Positions 1 through 11,570 of a stretch of 64,000 bases of DNA are shown here, in pieces. The stretch covers positions 44,647,219 through 44,711,218 of the forward strand of contig NC_079487.1 of the NCBI RefSeq assembly GCF_020520425.1, read 5' to 3'. Numbering within the stretch: the first letter of the stretch is position 1; each line of letters starts with the position of its first letter. A program made the position numbers and the translations under genes. Source of the stretch: Spinacia oleracea. Lineage: Eukaryota > Streptophyta > Magnoliopsida > Caryophyllales > Amaranthaceae. The notes beneath the pieces were generated by a model. It was not told the DNA's origin and did no database searches. It saw only the letters and a list, made by a program, of their open reading frames with translations.

Positions 1-93
1 AAAATAAATTTTAAATTTTTATGCCATTCGTTCAAATAACTTGCACGCACGAAGCAATGGACGCTTCGTGTTACCCTTAAGGGGTGTTGTATA

Positions 94-690
94 ATGCGGG
101 CATGCGACGACGAGCAAGGGAGCTCGTCGCCCGTGCGGCACGAATGCAATGAGCAAGGGCGTAGTGCACGAGCACAAGGCAGCAGCCCTGCCTTGTGTCG
201 TGTGCCACGAGCAATGAACGAATGGGCATGGGCGAGGGGCGAGCCAAGGCAGTCGCGTGTGGGCAGCAAGCGAGCTGCGCCACAACGCGCGCTGCCTCGC
301 ACAAGTGCGCGCAGCCTCGCGCGCAGCGAGCGCAAGCTCGCGTGCCACGAGCGCTGCGCCCAGCACTACTCGCGCGCACAGCGCGCGATGTCGCTCGCCC
401 AGCGAGCGATGTCGCGCCCCAGCGAGCGATGGCTCGCGCGCACAGCGCGCGATGTCGCTCGCCCAGCGAGCGATGTCGCGCCCCAGCGAGCGATGGCTCG
501 CGCGCACAGCGAGCGAGCCAGCGCGCCCAGCGAGCGATCTCGCGCGCGCGCACTGCGAGCGATAGCTCGCGTGCGATGGGGCGCTGTGCGGAGGCTTGCG
601 ATAGGACAACAGCAGCTATGCGACGAGCGCATGGGCTGCGCGCACATGGCCAGCAATGGCTGTGTGCGTACGGCCCATGGGCGTGCAACG
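94..690 (+). repeat. GC-rich leader segment with 64-bp tandem repeat
   Basis: This CpG-rich block sits in an otherwise AT-rich leader. A 64-bp unit starting CGCGCGCACAGCGCGC begins at about 371, 435 and 499, giving roughly 2.5 copies. Each unit contains short palindromic subrepeats such as CGCTCGCCCAGCGAGCG. Long open frames run through it in several frames on both strands, but they are Arg/Ala/Ser-rich artefacts of composition and I do not call genes. Copia-2 has a homologous but less repetitive GC block at 17646-18050. Confidence 0.8.
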
Positions 691-2143
691 CGTAGGGTGT
701 TTGCGTTACGATTAGATCGTTTTGAATGTTTAATTTGAAAATTTCAGTTCACGTAATTTTAATTAATTTTAAAATTAATAATTTGAATTAATTTCTTGAA
801 TTTTAATTTTGAATATTATAATTATAATAAATGTTATTTATTCTAATTATTTTACTAAAATTAAAATCATGAATTAATTTAAATACGACTGAAATTAAAT
901 TAAATTTTTGGATTCAATTATAAATTGATATGAGCTTTAAATTTTAATTAAATTTGTATGTTTCCGGTTAGACTAGAAATACATTTTTATGTTTAAAATT
1001 GGTAAAGCATATGAATTTATTGGTTTAAGTGGGAGCGCTTTTTAGTCATAAACTCTTGATTAGGTCTACAAATCCTTAAGGTTAAAACAACTCGATTAGA
1101 ATTAATAAGGACTGAATAATTGGTAGATTATTGGTGCCCTTGATTAATTGCTGCAAATGTTTACGTGATGCATAATGTGTTTTACTAACCAGCTATGTGG
1201 GCCATTCATGATAATGAATGGGTGAATGGTATATATTGTATATGTACTGTTTTGCAGGTTATGAAGTGACTAGTATGGCCCAAATAGGATAGAAAATATG
1301 GTCTGCGTACCATTAATTTGAATGTAATTGGTCTAAAGCACCAAAGTTATTTTTCAATTCAAATATGGTCTGCGTACCATCAAATAGTTGTAATTAGTTA
1401 TAGCTTATCCTATTTGAAGAAAATGGTGCCTCCCACGGAGATTTTCAAGACGGACTTTGAAGTCAAAGCTTCAAGATGAAGTCGGGCCATACTAGATCAC
1501 AAATATCTTATGCATGTTTTAAGTTATTTATTGCTTTAAATATGTCTTAAAATGCATGAGATCAAAAGCTTGATTATGTTGCATGATTAAGGATTTTAGT
1601 TCACTTAAAATCTAACCAACATAGTAAGAGCCTTAAGTTCCAATCTTAAAAATTGAGTTAAAAGGTGCCATGCCAAAATATACACTTGCTTGGATATCCT
1701 TTACATCAATCTAGTAATAGTTTTCGCTCAGCGAGGTGTTACTTATTGGTCCTAAAGGGGCAAGGTACACAAATAATTGTGAGTACATGTTAGTTTTGGT
1801 GAAACTCAACGATATAAGTAAGGAGTCCTTTTATGTCGTGGCAAATTCGATAGGTTTACCTAATAAGTTCTTAGACGTACCTATCAACCAAGAATAGTTT
1901 CTAGACTATTAGCAAAAGGCTTTTGCTTACCTAAGATGTTCTAGGATTAAGTCGACAAACTGTGCTTAGTTCTTCAATGATTTTAGGATCTTGGAATCAT
2001 TTTATTCACACCTGCCGGAACACATAACTTGAATAAAATGCTTAATAAACATTGAATTATGCATGTATGCTAGAATTTAAGTTTATTAAGAGAAACTGTG
2101 AATGGTTATTTATTTGTTTATTCTTTTCAATTGTAGTTTTAAT
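691..2143 (+). other. Copia-1 untranslated leader, 3' part
   Basis: This AT-rich stretch has no credible open frame. It is closely related to the Copia-2 leader (18050-19400) and, inverted, to the leaders of Copia-A and Copia-B. It holds a direct repeat of AAATATGGTCTGCGTACCAT at 1295-1313 and 1361-1380, just after a conserved GACTAGTATGGCC string. The pair is kept in all four leaders in the window. It ends at the gag start. Confidence 0.75.
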
Positions 2144-5100
2144 ATGGCTAACAACAATTCATTCAACATTCGATCAATTCTCGAAAAGGAGAAGTTGAAC
2201 GGGAAAAACTTCCTTGACTGGCAAAGGAACTTGCAAATAGTTCTTATGCAGGAAGAAAAGGAGTATGTCCTAGATGAGGCGATGCCCGAAGCTCCAGGCG
2301 ACGGGGTCACTCAGGCAGCCCTCAATCGTTGGATTGATGCCAACAAGGATGTGAAATGTCTAATGCTCGCCACCATGAGTGCGGATCTGCAGAAAACGTT
2401 CATCAACTCAGATGCTTTCACAATCATCAGTGAGTTGAAGAACATGTTCCAAGATCTGGCTCGAGTCGAAAGATTCGAGACTCATAGGCAAATTCTTGAG
2501 ACCAAGCTTAAGAAAGGCGAGCCCGTAAGTCCACATGTTCTCAAAATGATTGGACTCATTGAGAATATGAGTCGGCTGGATCAGCAATTTTCTCAGGAAA
2601 TGGCTATAGACACCATCCTCCATTCTCTTCATAGCGGGTATGATCAGTTCAAACTGAACTACAGTATGAATAGTCTGGACAAAACGCTCACTGAGCTTCA
2701 CGGTATGCTGAAGACCGCTGAAAAGACGCTCAAAAGTGATAAGCAGGATGTGCTTATGGTGCGTGGGGGCAAGTTCAAGAAATCTGGAAAGAAGAGGAAT
2801 GCTAAGAAAGGTGGCAACAAGGCCAGCCCAACTAAGCAAACTGGCGCCAAATCTGCAAAGAGGAAGGTCAGTCAACCCACTTCTGAATCCGAATGCTTCT
2901 ACTGCAAGAAGAAGGGGCATTGGAAGAGAGATTGCTTGAAGCTAAAGGAAGATCAGAAGAACGGAACAGTCGTTCCATCTTCAGGTATTTTCGTTATAGA
3001 CTGTATACTTGCTAATTCAACTTCTTGGGTATTAGATACTGGTTGTGGCTCACACTTATGTTCCAATCCACAGGGACTAAGAAGAAGTAGAAAGTTAAGC
3101 AAGGGTGAAGTCGACCTACGAGTGGGAAATGGAGCACGGATTGCTGCATTAGCCGTAGGAACTTACTATTTGTCGTTGCCCTCCGGGCTAGTTTTGGAAC
3201 TGGAAGAATGTTTCCATGTTCCAAGTCTTACTAAAAACATCATTTCAGTTTCTTGCTTAGATGCTAAGGGATTTTCCTTTATAATAAAAGACAATAGTTG
3301 TTCGTTTTATTTTAAAGAGATGTTTTATGGATCTGCTAGATTAGTCAATGGACTTTATTTATTAGATCACGACAAACAAGTATATAACATAAATACCAAA
3401 AAGGCCAAAAAGGATGATTCAGATCTCACCTATCTTTGGCATTGTCGATTAGGCCATATAAACTTGAAACGCTTAGAAAGACTTCAAAGAGAAGGAATTC
3501 TAGAACCATTTGACTTAGAGGATTATGGTAAATGCGAATCATGTTTACTTGGCAAAATGACGAAGCAACCTTTCTCTAAAGTTGGAGAAAGAGCAAATGA
3601 ACTATTGGGTTTAATCCATACAGATGTATGTGGACCAATGAGTACAAATGCTAGAGGTGGTTTCAGCTACTTTATCACTTTCACTGATGACTTCAGTAGG
3701 TATGGTTATGTCTACCTAATGAAGCATAAGTCTGAATCCTTTGACAAATTCAAGGAATTTCAGAGTGAAGTAGAGAATCAATTAGGCAAGAAGATTAAGG
3801 CACTGCGGTCTGATAGAGGCGGTGAATATCTGAGCTATGAATTTGATGACCATCTGAAAGAATGTGGAATTCTATCAGAATTGACTCCTCCTGGAACACC
3901 ACAATGGAACGGTGTGTCGGAACGGAGGAACAGAACCTTGCTAGACATGGTCAGGTCAATGATGGGTCAGGCCGAACTTCCATTAGAATTTTGGGGACAT
4001 GCACTAAATACAGCTGCACTCACTATAAATAGAGCTCCGTCTAAAGCTGTCGAAAAGACTCCATACGAATTATGGTTTGGAAAGCCTCCAAATGTGTCTT
4101 TTCTTAAGATTTGGGGATGTGAAGTTTACGTCAAACGATTAATTTCAGACAAACTTCATCCAAAATCTGACAAATGTATCCTTGTGGGCTATCCAAAGGA
4201 AACAAAGGGGTATTACTTCTACAATACATCTGAGAACAAAGTGTTTGTTGCTCGAGATGGTGTCTTTTTGGAGAAGGATCACATTTCCAAAATGACAAGT
4301 GGGAGAAAAGTAGACCTCGAAGAAATTCGAGTCGAACAACAAACTCTAGAGAATGCTCAAGATGACATTCAGGATGAAACTCAGAGATCTTTAGAAGAAT
4401 CTGGTGAGAATCATGGTCAATCTAGAAATGTTACCCCGCGTAGATCGCAAAGATATAGATCTCAACCGGAAAGGTACTTAGGTATTTTGACGAACGAGAG
4501 CTATGACGTTCTATTACTTGAAAGTGATGAACCTGCGACTTACAAGCAAGCTATGACGAGCCCTAGCTCCAAGCAATGGCAAGAAGCCATGCAATCTGAA
4601 TTAGACTCCATGTCTGAAAACCAAGTATGGGATTTGGTCGATTTGCCAGATGGCTACCAAGCCATTGGAAGCAAATGGGTTTTCAAACTGAAAAAGGACA
4701 AGGATGGGAAACTTGAAGTTTTCAAAGCTAGATTGGTTGCAAAAGGTTACAGGCAAGTCCACGGTGTGGATTACGATGAAACCTTTTCACCAGTTGCAAT
4801 GCTAAAGTCTATTCGAATAATGTTAGCAATCGCTGCATATTACGATTACGAAATATGGCAGATGGATGTCAAAACTGCTTTCTTAAACGGCGTTTTAACA
4901 GAAACTGTGTTTATGACACAGCCTGAAGGTTTTGAGGATCCAAAGAATGCTAAAAAGGTATGCAAGCTAAAGAAGTCAATCTACGGATTGAAGCAGGCAT
5001 CCAGGAGCTGGAATATACGTTTTGATGAAGCAGTCAGTGACTTTGGTTTCATCAAGAACGCAGACGAATCTTGTGTATACAAGAAGGTCAGTGGGAGCAA

Positions 5101-6109
5101 AATTGCTTTCCTAGTATTATATGTCGACGACATATTGCTTATCGGAAATGACATTCCTATGTTGAACTCTGTCAAGATTTGGCTTGGGAAATGTTTTTCG
5201 ATGAAGGATCTAGGAGAAGCACAGTACATATTGGGCATCAAGATTTACAGAGATAGATCTAAAAAGATGATTGGACTTAGTCAAAGCACTTATATCAATA
5301 AGGTGCTTGATAGGTTCAAGATGGCGGACTCCAAGCGAGGCTACCTACCCATGTCTCATGGAATGACTCTAAGCAAGACTCAGTGCCCAAAAACACTTGA
5401 TGAGCGTAGACGAATGAATGGGATTCCATATGCATCATTGATTGGTTCAATAATGTATGCTATGATATGTACACGCCCGGATGTTGCGTACGCACTCAGT
5501 GCTACGAGCAGATACCAGTCAGACCCAGGAGAGGCGCATTGGACTGCTGCCAAGAACATTCTGAAGTACCTGAAAAGGCACAAAGATGACTTCCTGGTCT
5601 ATGGTGGAGATGATGAATTAATTGTTAAAGGCTATACGGACGCAAGTTTCCAAACCGACAAAGATGATTTAAGATCACAGTCTGGGTTTGTCTTCTGCCT
5701 CAACGGAGGAGCAGTAAGCTGGAAAAGTGCTAAGCAAAGCACCATTGCGGATTCTACAACTGAAGCGGAGTACATTGCTGCACATGAAGCAGCAAAGGAA
5801 GCTATATGGCTAAGGAAGTTCATAGGAGAACTTGGTGTAGTCCCCTCCATTAAAGGACCAATAGCCCTGTATTGTGATAATAACGGAGCTATTGCACAGG
5901 CAAAAGAGCCTAGACACCACCAGAGAGTCAAGCATGTACTTCGTAGATTTCACCTTCTACGAGAGTTCGTTGAAAGAAAAGAAGTCGAGATAAGCAAAAT
6001 TGGAACTGATGACAACATATCAGATCCATTAACTAAACCTCTGCCGCAAGCGAAGCACAACTCGCACACTGCAGCTATGGGAATCAAGCATATTGGAGAA
6101 TGGCTTTGA
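2144..6109 (+). CDS. Copia gag-pol polyprotein, uninterrupted
   Basis: One open frame of 1321 residues encodes all proteins a copia element needs for cytoplasmic particle assembly, reverse transcription and integration. I start at the ATG at 2144 (MANNNSFNIR) because it matches the usual start of this gag type; an upstream in-frame ATG at 2102 would add 14 hydrophobic residues. Visible parts are a zinc knuckle CX2CX4HX4C at residues 251-264, aspartic protease DTGCGS at 298, and a GAG-pre-integrase segment at about 400-470 with H433, H438, C464 and C467. The integrase triad is D494, D557, E593 (DX35E). Reverse transcriptase runs from about 840, with YVDD at 993-996. RNase H has D1166, E1207/E1209 and D1245. 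No stop or frameshift is present, so the protein could be functional. Expression is presumably from the 5' LTR, which is off-window. Confidence 0.95.
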   Translation: MANNNSFNIRSILEKEKLNGKNFLDWQRNLQIVLMQEEKEYVLDEAMPEAPGDGVTQAALNRWIDANKDVKCLMLATMSADLQKTFINSDAFTIISELKNMFQDLARVERFETHRQILETKLKKGEPVSPHVLKMIGLIENMSRLDQQFSQEMAIDTILHSLHSGYDQFKLNYSMNSLDKTLTELHGMLKTAEKTLKSDKQDVLMVRGGKFKKSGKKRNAKKGGNKASPTKQTGAKSAKRKVSQPTSESECFYCKKKGHWKRDCLKLKEDQKNGTVVPSSGIFVIDCILANSTSWVLDTGCGSHLCSNPQGLRRSRKLSKGEVDLRVGNGARIAALAVGTYYLSLPSGLVLELEECFHVPSLTKNIISVSCLDAKGFSFIIKDNSCSFYFKEMFYGSARLVNGLYLLDHDKQVYNINTKKAKKDDSDLTYLWHCRLGHINLKRLERLQREGILEPFDLEDYGKCESCLLGKMTKQPFSKVGERANELLGLIHTDVCGPMSTNARGGFSYFITFTDDFSRYGYVYLMKHKSESFDKFKEFQSEVENQLGKKIKALRSDRGGEYLSYEFDDHLKECGILSELTPPGTPQWNGVSERRNRTLLDMVRSMMGQAELPLEFWGHALNTAALTINRAPSKAVEKTPYELWFGKPPNVSFLKIWGCEVYVKRLISDKLHPKSDKCILVGYPKETKGYYFYNTSENKVFVARDGVFLEKDHISKMTSGRKVDLEEIRVEQQTLENAQDDIQDETQRSLEESGENHGQSRNVTPRRSQRYRSQPERYLGILTNESYDVLLLESDEPATYKQAMTSPSSKQWQEAMQSELDSMSENQVWDLVDLPDGYQAIGSKWVFKLKKDKDGKLEVFKARLVAKGYRQVHGVDYDETFSPVAMLKSIRIMLAIAAYYDYEIWQMDVKTAFLNGVLTETVFMTQPEGFEDPKNAKKVCKLKKSIYGLKQASRSWNIRFDEAVSDFGFIKNADESCVYKKVSGSKIAFLVLYVDDILLIGNDIPMLNSVKIWLGKCFSMKDLGEAQYILGIKIYRDRSKKMIGLSQSTYINKVLDRFKMADSKRGYLPMSHGMTLSKTQCPKTLDERRRMNGIPYASLIGSIMYAMICTRPDVAYALSATSRYQSDPGEAHWTAAKNILKYLKRHKDDFLVYGGDDELIVKGYTDASFQTDKDDLRSQSGFVFCLNGGAVSWKSAKQSTIADSTTEAEYIAAHEAAKEAIWLRKFIGELGVVPSIKGPIALYCDNNGAIAQAKEPRHHQRVKHVLRRFHLLREFVERKEVEISKIGTDDNISDPLTKPLPQAKHNSHTAAMGIKHIGEWL

Positions 6110-6974
6110 TGTCTCTGTTTAATGTTTTAAAGTTTTAGAGTTTAAATCTTTGTAAAACATTATTGGTTAATCATTCACAATAAATGAAAGGAATTCATTT
6201 TTTCCATTTAATTTGTGGTTTATTAAATGATGAGTCCCTTCAACTTGACGATATATTCAAGATAGACTGTCAGGACCAGTCCTGTGACTAAGAAATGTCT
6301 ATCAAGTGAACTTGAATGTCAAAGGTTGAAAATGGTCCCTAATCGGAGTTTTCTATAAAATTGGACGCATAGAAAACGTTAGACGATTAGAATGCAAGAT
6401 GACTAGTAGTTCTGTTTCTTGAACTATGTGGACATGGCAATGTCATAATCATTTGCATAGATACTTACTTTGGGAAGACTAGTATCGGACAAGACCTATG
6501 AAACTTTACTGTAAGAGATAAAAGTCTGTCATAAGTAAATTTCATTAAATTATTAGACACTAAATCCTCAATACCTGAGTGATTTGAGATTACTTGTTTG
6601 AGAACTGGTTGCTTTGACGTTGACCAACCGTCGCACCGTAAAAGGAGGCTATAAAGGCAACGCTCAGATAATCACCTATCAAACGAAGTCTAATCTCAAG
6701 ATCGCAAGATTGGGATTGTCCTCCCAAAAATCGGGAAGAGATGCTTAAAAGTTGTACAAGGCCACTCGGAGAGCTAGAAACTGTGAAATGCATGGCCGTG
6801 CTCGGATGAATCATAGGCTATGATTATCTGTTTATTTGATCAGTTGAACTCTGAAACCGAGGAACACCTCTGGACATAATAAGGATGACAACTCTTACCT
6901 TATGTTCAAGAGCAAGCATCGAGCGACAAAGGAATTAGGAAATGCACACTTGTCCCTAAGGACAAGTGGGAGAC
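6110..6974 (+). other. Copia-1 3' untranslated region with polypurine tract
   Basis: No gene is seen between the gag-pol stop and the LTR. The last bases before the LTR (6958-6973) include AAGGACAAGTGGGAGA, a plausible polypurine tract priming plus-strand DNA. The same AAGTGGGAGA string, inverted, adjoins the 3' LTRs of Copia-B (near 35321) and Copia-C (near 63648). The UTR is homologous to 35321-36163 and 63648-64000 on the other strand. Confidence 0.8.
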
Positions 6975-7289
6975 TGAAGGAAATAATGCCCTTGGTCCAA
7001 GTATGCATTCTATGTTAAGTCTAATAAATGCGGTTCAGTATTAATTAACAAGTTAATAATTCAGTAAGATCAAGTGAGCTGAATGCCTAGCTAGAGGCCG
7101 CTTCAGTTCAAGTGGAATTAATGATATTAATCCACAGCTTACTCTTGACTGAACCCGTAGGGTCACACAAATAGTACGTAAACGGATCAAGTATTTAATG
7201 GCATTAAATACTCCATCTATGAATATTCGGAAACGACGGATCTTGGTTTCAGTGGGAGCTAAGATCGTCACAGGCAAGAAATGAATACT

Positions 7290-7612
7290 CCGGAAACGAT
7301 GATATTGCCGGAAACGGAAATATGGATCGTATCGGAAATATGAATATTATCCAAGTCGTAGATGTTGCCGGAAACGGAAACATGGTACGTATCGGAAAAT
7401 ATTATTGGAAATGGAAATATTACCAGAATCGGAAATATTGCCGGAAACGGAAATATTGTCAGAATCGGAAATATTACCGGAATCGGAAAATAATTCCGGA
7501 AACGGAAATATTAAATATTTGTTCGAAACGGAAATTAATTCCGGAATCGGAAATATTAAATATTGTTCGTAATCGGAAATAGATTCCGGAAATGGAAATT
7601 TAATCGGAAGCG
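7290..7612 (+). repeat. Degenerate CCGGAAACGGAAATAT array in LTR
   Basis: About fifteen imperfect copies of a 14-20-bp motif around CCGGAAnCGGAAATAT follow one another in the U3 part of the LTR. A homologous array lies at 15744-16040 in the Copia-2 LTR. Its position upstream of the TATA box suggests an enhancer-like array, but that role is inferred. Confidence 0.75.
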
Positions 7613-7993
7613 TATCGTACGAATTAGCATCGGACGAGGCTTGCCGGACGAAGGCCCAGCACGAAGCCGGGGCCATCGCCCAGCAAGCATGCGCGCCACA
7701 AGCCCAGCCAAGGCAGCGCCCAGGCCTACCGCAAGGCAGGCCCAGCGCGCGCCAAGGGCCACGGATGCGTGGGCCGTGCTGCGTGGGCTGCTGCTCGCAC
7801 GCGCATGGGCAGCCCTTGTGGCTGCCGTGTGTATGTGAGTTTGTGCTCATGCGTGATTCCTGAATCTGCAAGAGTCAGTGTATGATTAAATTTCTATTCC
7901 TAATTGGATAAATTAATTAAATAGAATTCATGTAGGATTCTAATTTCAATTAATTCGTATCCTACTAGGATTACGATTCCTTTTCCATAACTC

Positions 7994-8001
7994 TATAAAT
8001 A
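7994..8001 (+). promoter_or_regulatory. TATA box of Copia-1 LTR
   Basis: TATAAATA occurs in the context CTCTATAAATAAAGG. The Copia-2 LTR has CCCTATAAATAGG at the matching place (near 16490). This is the likely core promoter dividing U3 from R. Confidence 0.65.
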
Positions 8002-8359
8002 AAGGCCTAGGGGTCATAATTTATACACAAGTTTCAAAGTATTCAAAAGTGAGTTTTTTGAGAGAAAATTAAAACACATCTTGCTCATAAAGTGCCGAAA
8101 TTTTCTAGTACCTTAAGGGCGATTCTAGTTGGTCAATCTTAAGGCGGATCCGGACGTGCTGTGGACTATCTACGGAGGGACGACACTTGGAGTCCTAAAA
8201 GACTTGTTCTTGTTCGGTTCGGGCGCAGCTAGGGAGGGCACGCAACAAAGAGTATGCATCTAAATTATGCTATATGATTATGTGTAAATAATATGTTGTC
8301 CTGGGTTAATGGTTGTTTCCGCATGATCTATGTAATGTCATATGTATCATAACCTAACA

Positions 8360-11300
8360 ATAAACTCGTCATGATCCAATGTACACGAGTTATCTTGGCG
8401 ATCTGTATATCACATTATACATGATCGATTGTAATGCAAAAACCATTCGCATTTTAAAATCCATCCATGTAACTTTTAGCTTCATTCTGTTTCAAGAGAC
8501 ACTGAATCTTGCAAAAATCTTGGCATTGTCATGTGATATAAGGTGAAGGCACCTCTTCAAGGTCCTTCATGCTTAACTTTAGTGATAACAACCTAGCTTT
8601 ATACTTAGTTAAAGCATTAATAACTTAGACTTGCTCATATGGGTTGAGAGTCTCTTTTGAGTCTCTCCATTGTGTTTGATTTAGTAATTACTTTTACAGA
8701 ATCCAAACAACGCTTTAGATCCTATCCAATAGATCTTTAACCCAGTATGTTCTAAGTTTCACCATGGTTCTAATATTGACAAATACTTTCAAATCTAACC
8801 ATTTGAATTTCATTTTCAATAGAGAGATATGTATCTCATATATAGAACCAATAAACTTGACTTAGCTCCCACTAAACTCCTCATCTATAAGATGATCCAT
8901 ATTTTCATAAAGCTATGATTGCTCAATAGCCTTTTAGACAAATATGGTCCAATTCCCACTTGCATGCTTTAATCTACGAATAGATTTCTTAAGCTTGCTC
9001 TTTTATCTAGCATCCAAAACTTTTACATTGTGTGATGTACACAATTCCTTTCTACAAGTACAATTGAGTAAGGTGTTTCGTTTTCCAATTGCCATATTGC
9101 CATATGCAATGATTGCTAGATTTATCCAAAATAGTTCAAGCATTCCGACTTGGTGAAAAAGATTTCAACATTATCAATGCCGTGAAGTTGTTTACAATCT
9201 TTAACCACCAATCTAGCTTCTCTTTTGTATATGTATACAATATCATCTCTGTATGTTTTGAAAACATGTTTGCAACCAATGGGAGTAAACCCTTAATGCA
9301 AATCAACGTTGTATGTTTAGAAAACATGTTTGCAACTAATGGGAGTGAACCCTTTATGCAAATCAACCAAATCATAAATTTGATTCTCTAAGATGAAGGT
9401 ACTTTGGATGAAATGGCCTCAAACCATTTTGTATGGCCTTGAACCATACTTATGTTTTTGATGGCCTCAAACCATACTTGGGAATTTTATTTCGTCGTAG
9501 CTAACCTGTAAGTCGTATGTTTTTGAAGCACTTTCCAAAGTCTTCATAGTTTTCATTCCTCAAGATATCTATGTATCTATCTTCGTTGAATTCTATTCCT
9601 TATACGATTTACCTAGGTATTGAGCATCAAACATTAGTGTCTATAAAGACATTACTCAAGTCCTTTGAGTATTAGGATTCTCTTGAAGCACTTCTAAAGT
9701 CTTCATGAAGCTCTTCCAAAGGCTTCTAAGTATGGAGCTTTTCCAAAGACTCCTAAGTATCCTACATTTGTTTGTTGCTTGACTCGAAGTCCATTCGAGG
9801 TCATTTTTCTCCCACTTGCCTTTTTGGAAATATGATGGTTTCCTAAAAGACATTATCTTAAGCAACAACCATTTGTTCTCAGATTTGTGGTAGAATCAAT
9901 ACCTTTTGTTTCTATGAGTCGCTCATAAAGAAACATATATCTATCCTTGAGTTTGTTGGATGTAAACACTAACTCCCACTGGGTTTGACAACCCTAGATA
10001 TATATGTACTGAAAAGATGTACTGAACCAAAGTTCAATCCTTATGACATCTTATCCTTAGCTTTGATAACTTTTTTTAGTGTGAAAGTCACTTGAGAGTA
10101 TCATTTAGAAACTATATAGGAAAATAGTCGTGATTATCGTTAATCGAAATAGATTCCGATTTCTCCATTTGGACATACCATATTCTTATGGAGCTTCGAT
10201 TGTTATAATGCCATATAAACAATCTAGATAATCTTTCTTGGCTCATGCAAACATCACCTTGACCCAGCCTAGATGTTCCAAAATTCTTCCCAAGTTGATT
10301 TTATATACCCTTTTGTGAATTGCATTGAAGCATTTCACACATTTCACTTTGAGTAAATATAGCCATATTTTCTAAAATTCTTGTGAAATAGGTAGGTCAT
10401 AAAATCCATCTTTGGCCCATGAACTTCATTGTCTAGAAACTTCTAACAATAGTCCATTTCTATTTCATGTTCAACAAGCAAGACCCACGTGTCTTTAATT
10501 AACCAACTTTCAGAAATCCATGCCATGGAATCATAGAATGTTGACTTGTTGATATGGTCGTATGACATTGACAAAGATATGTGGAACACAAATCAAATGT
10601 TTGATTTAAACCTTATGAAGTTTGAGTGTGAAGAGATTCGTTTGTTTATTAATCAATCATATTACTCAACCCTTAAATGACCATTTCAGTCAAATAAACA
10701 CTTAACAAAGGTTTTTGTTTACTTTGAATGTGAGTCTTTCCGTTGTCCAAACAGAAATTGATTATGATGATTAATGGAACATAATACCATTAAGTTCCAG
10801 CCTTTAGAAGGACTTTAAAACAAACATGATGACCCTACAATTAATGTAGCACAACTTTGCTTCATTACCTACTTGTAGGTCTATAACCAGACTTAGCTCC
10901 CGGAATTTGAGTTCTTAACAAGAGTTTAGAACCTCAAGCGGTAATCTAATACCATAGGCGTTTATTTGCTAAGTCGTTTCTCTTTAACACAAACTTTTAG
11001 GTAGAAATTGAATATTGAATTCATTTCTTTTGTTCCCCTTTCCTATCCTTTCTAGCACGTTTTCTTATAGTCCTAAAGATTTTACTCTTTGCTTGATCTT
11101 CTTACTTTGTTACGCTTACAAAGTCCCTTTCTTTTGTTCACTTTGAATGACAACATCCAATGAGTCTAATTCATTATCGAATCAAAAGAAAATTGGTTGT
11201 TAACCATTGGTTATACATGAGTCTTTAACTCAATACTTCATTATTTCAAAACTACCTAGTATTCTGAATATATGAGGTCCAATTGGTCTACCATTAAAAT

Positions 11301-11570
11301 TCTAGTTTGAAAACAACCATGAAGATCACTATAAGAAAATAGCATTCAAGATACGCTCTCATTCTCCTTTTCTTTGAGAATCGCTCTCAAAATTAGTTAC
11401 CAATCGATCGAGGAAATATCGCCGTTCTATTGTCCGAACGCAATAAGGTTGAAGATGTACTATTCTACAGAATGAAATAGCAAAGAAAACATTTATCATA
11501 CTTTAATAACTTGAAATAAAAGCATTCACGCAATCATCAAAGCTATTAAACATTTCATTCATGCAAAAAG
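8360..11570 (-). pseudogene. Copia-A gag-pol relic
   Basis: Many indels and stops remove any reading frame, but nucleotide similarity to Copia-B and Copia-1 is colinear. 8716-8780 matches the RT region at 37005-37060. 8980-9000 (TTCTTAAGCTTGC) matches 37290. 9220-9380 matches the RT start near 37546-37660. 9820-9870 matches 37975-38030. 10350-10440 matches the integrase near 38555-38650. 10840-10960 matches the protease region of Copia-1 (3035-3170). 10990-11570 is probably gag. It shares patches with the scrap at 19650-19850 in Copia-2. Confidence 0.75.

Larger units (their letters stand above)
1..8359 (+). mobile_element. Copia-1: Ty1/copia LTR retrotransposon, 5' LTR outside window
   Basis: This is a copia element read from within its leader to the end of its 3' LTR. 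Its order is leader (1-2143), one gag-pol frame (2144-6109), 3' UTR (6110-6974) with a purine-rich tract, and LTR (6975-8359). The leader matches the leader of Copia-2 (about 17560-19400), which does have a 5' LTR and PBS, so the missing 5' LTR lies left of base 1. The right edge abuts sequence colinear with the pol of the - strand Copia-A relic, so Copia-1 appears to have inserted into it. The pol domain order PR-INT-RT-RH defines Ty1/copia. The long leader, LTR above 1 kb and gag style suggest an Angela/Tork-type lineage, which is tentative. Confidence 0.93.
6975..8359 (+). repeat. Copia-1 3' LTR (1385 bp)
   Basis: It begins TGAAGGAAATAATGCCCTT and ends CATAACCTAACA, giving TG...CA termini. 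It is closely similar to the 5' LTR of Copia-2 (15427-16849), which fixes both ends. It contains a CGGAA-rich repeat array (7290-7612), a GC-rich block (7620-7850) and a TATA box. The other half of any target-site duplication lies outside the window. Confidence 0.92.

Noticed and set aside
19..738. Several long overlapping open frames on both strands (up to 214 codons)
   Set aside because: They overlap in multiple frames in a GC-rich tandem repeat, are dominated by Arg, Ala and Ser, and have no counterpart kept in Copia-2.
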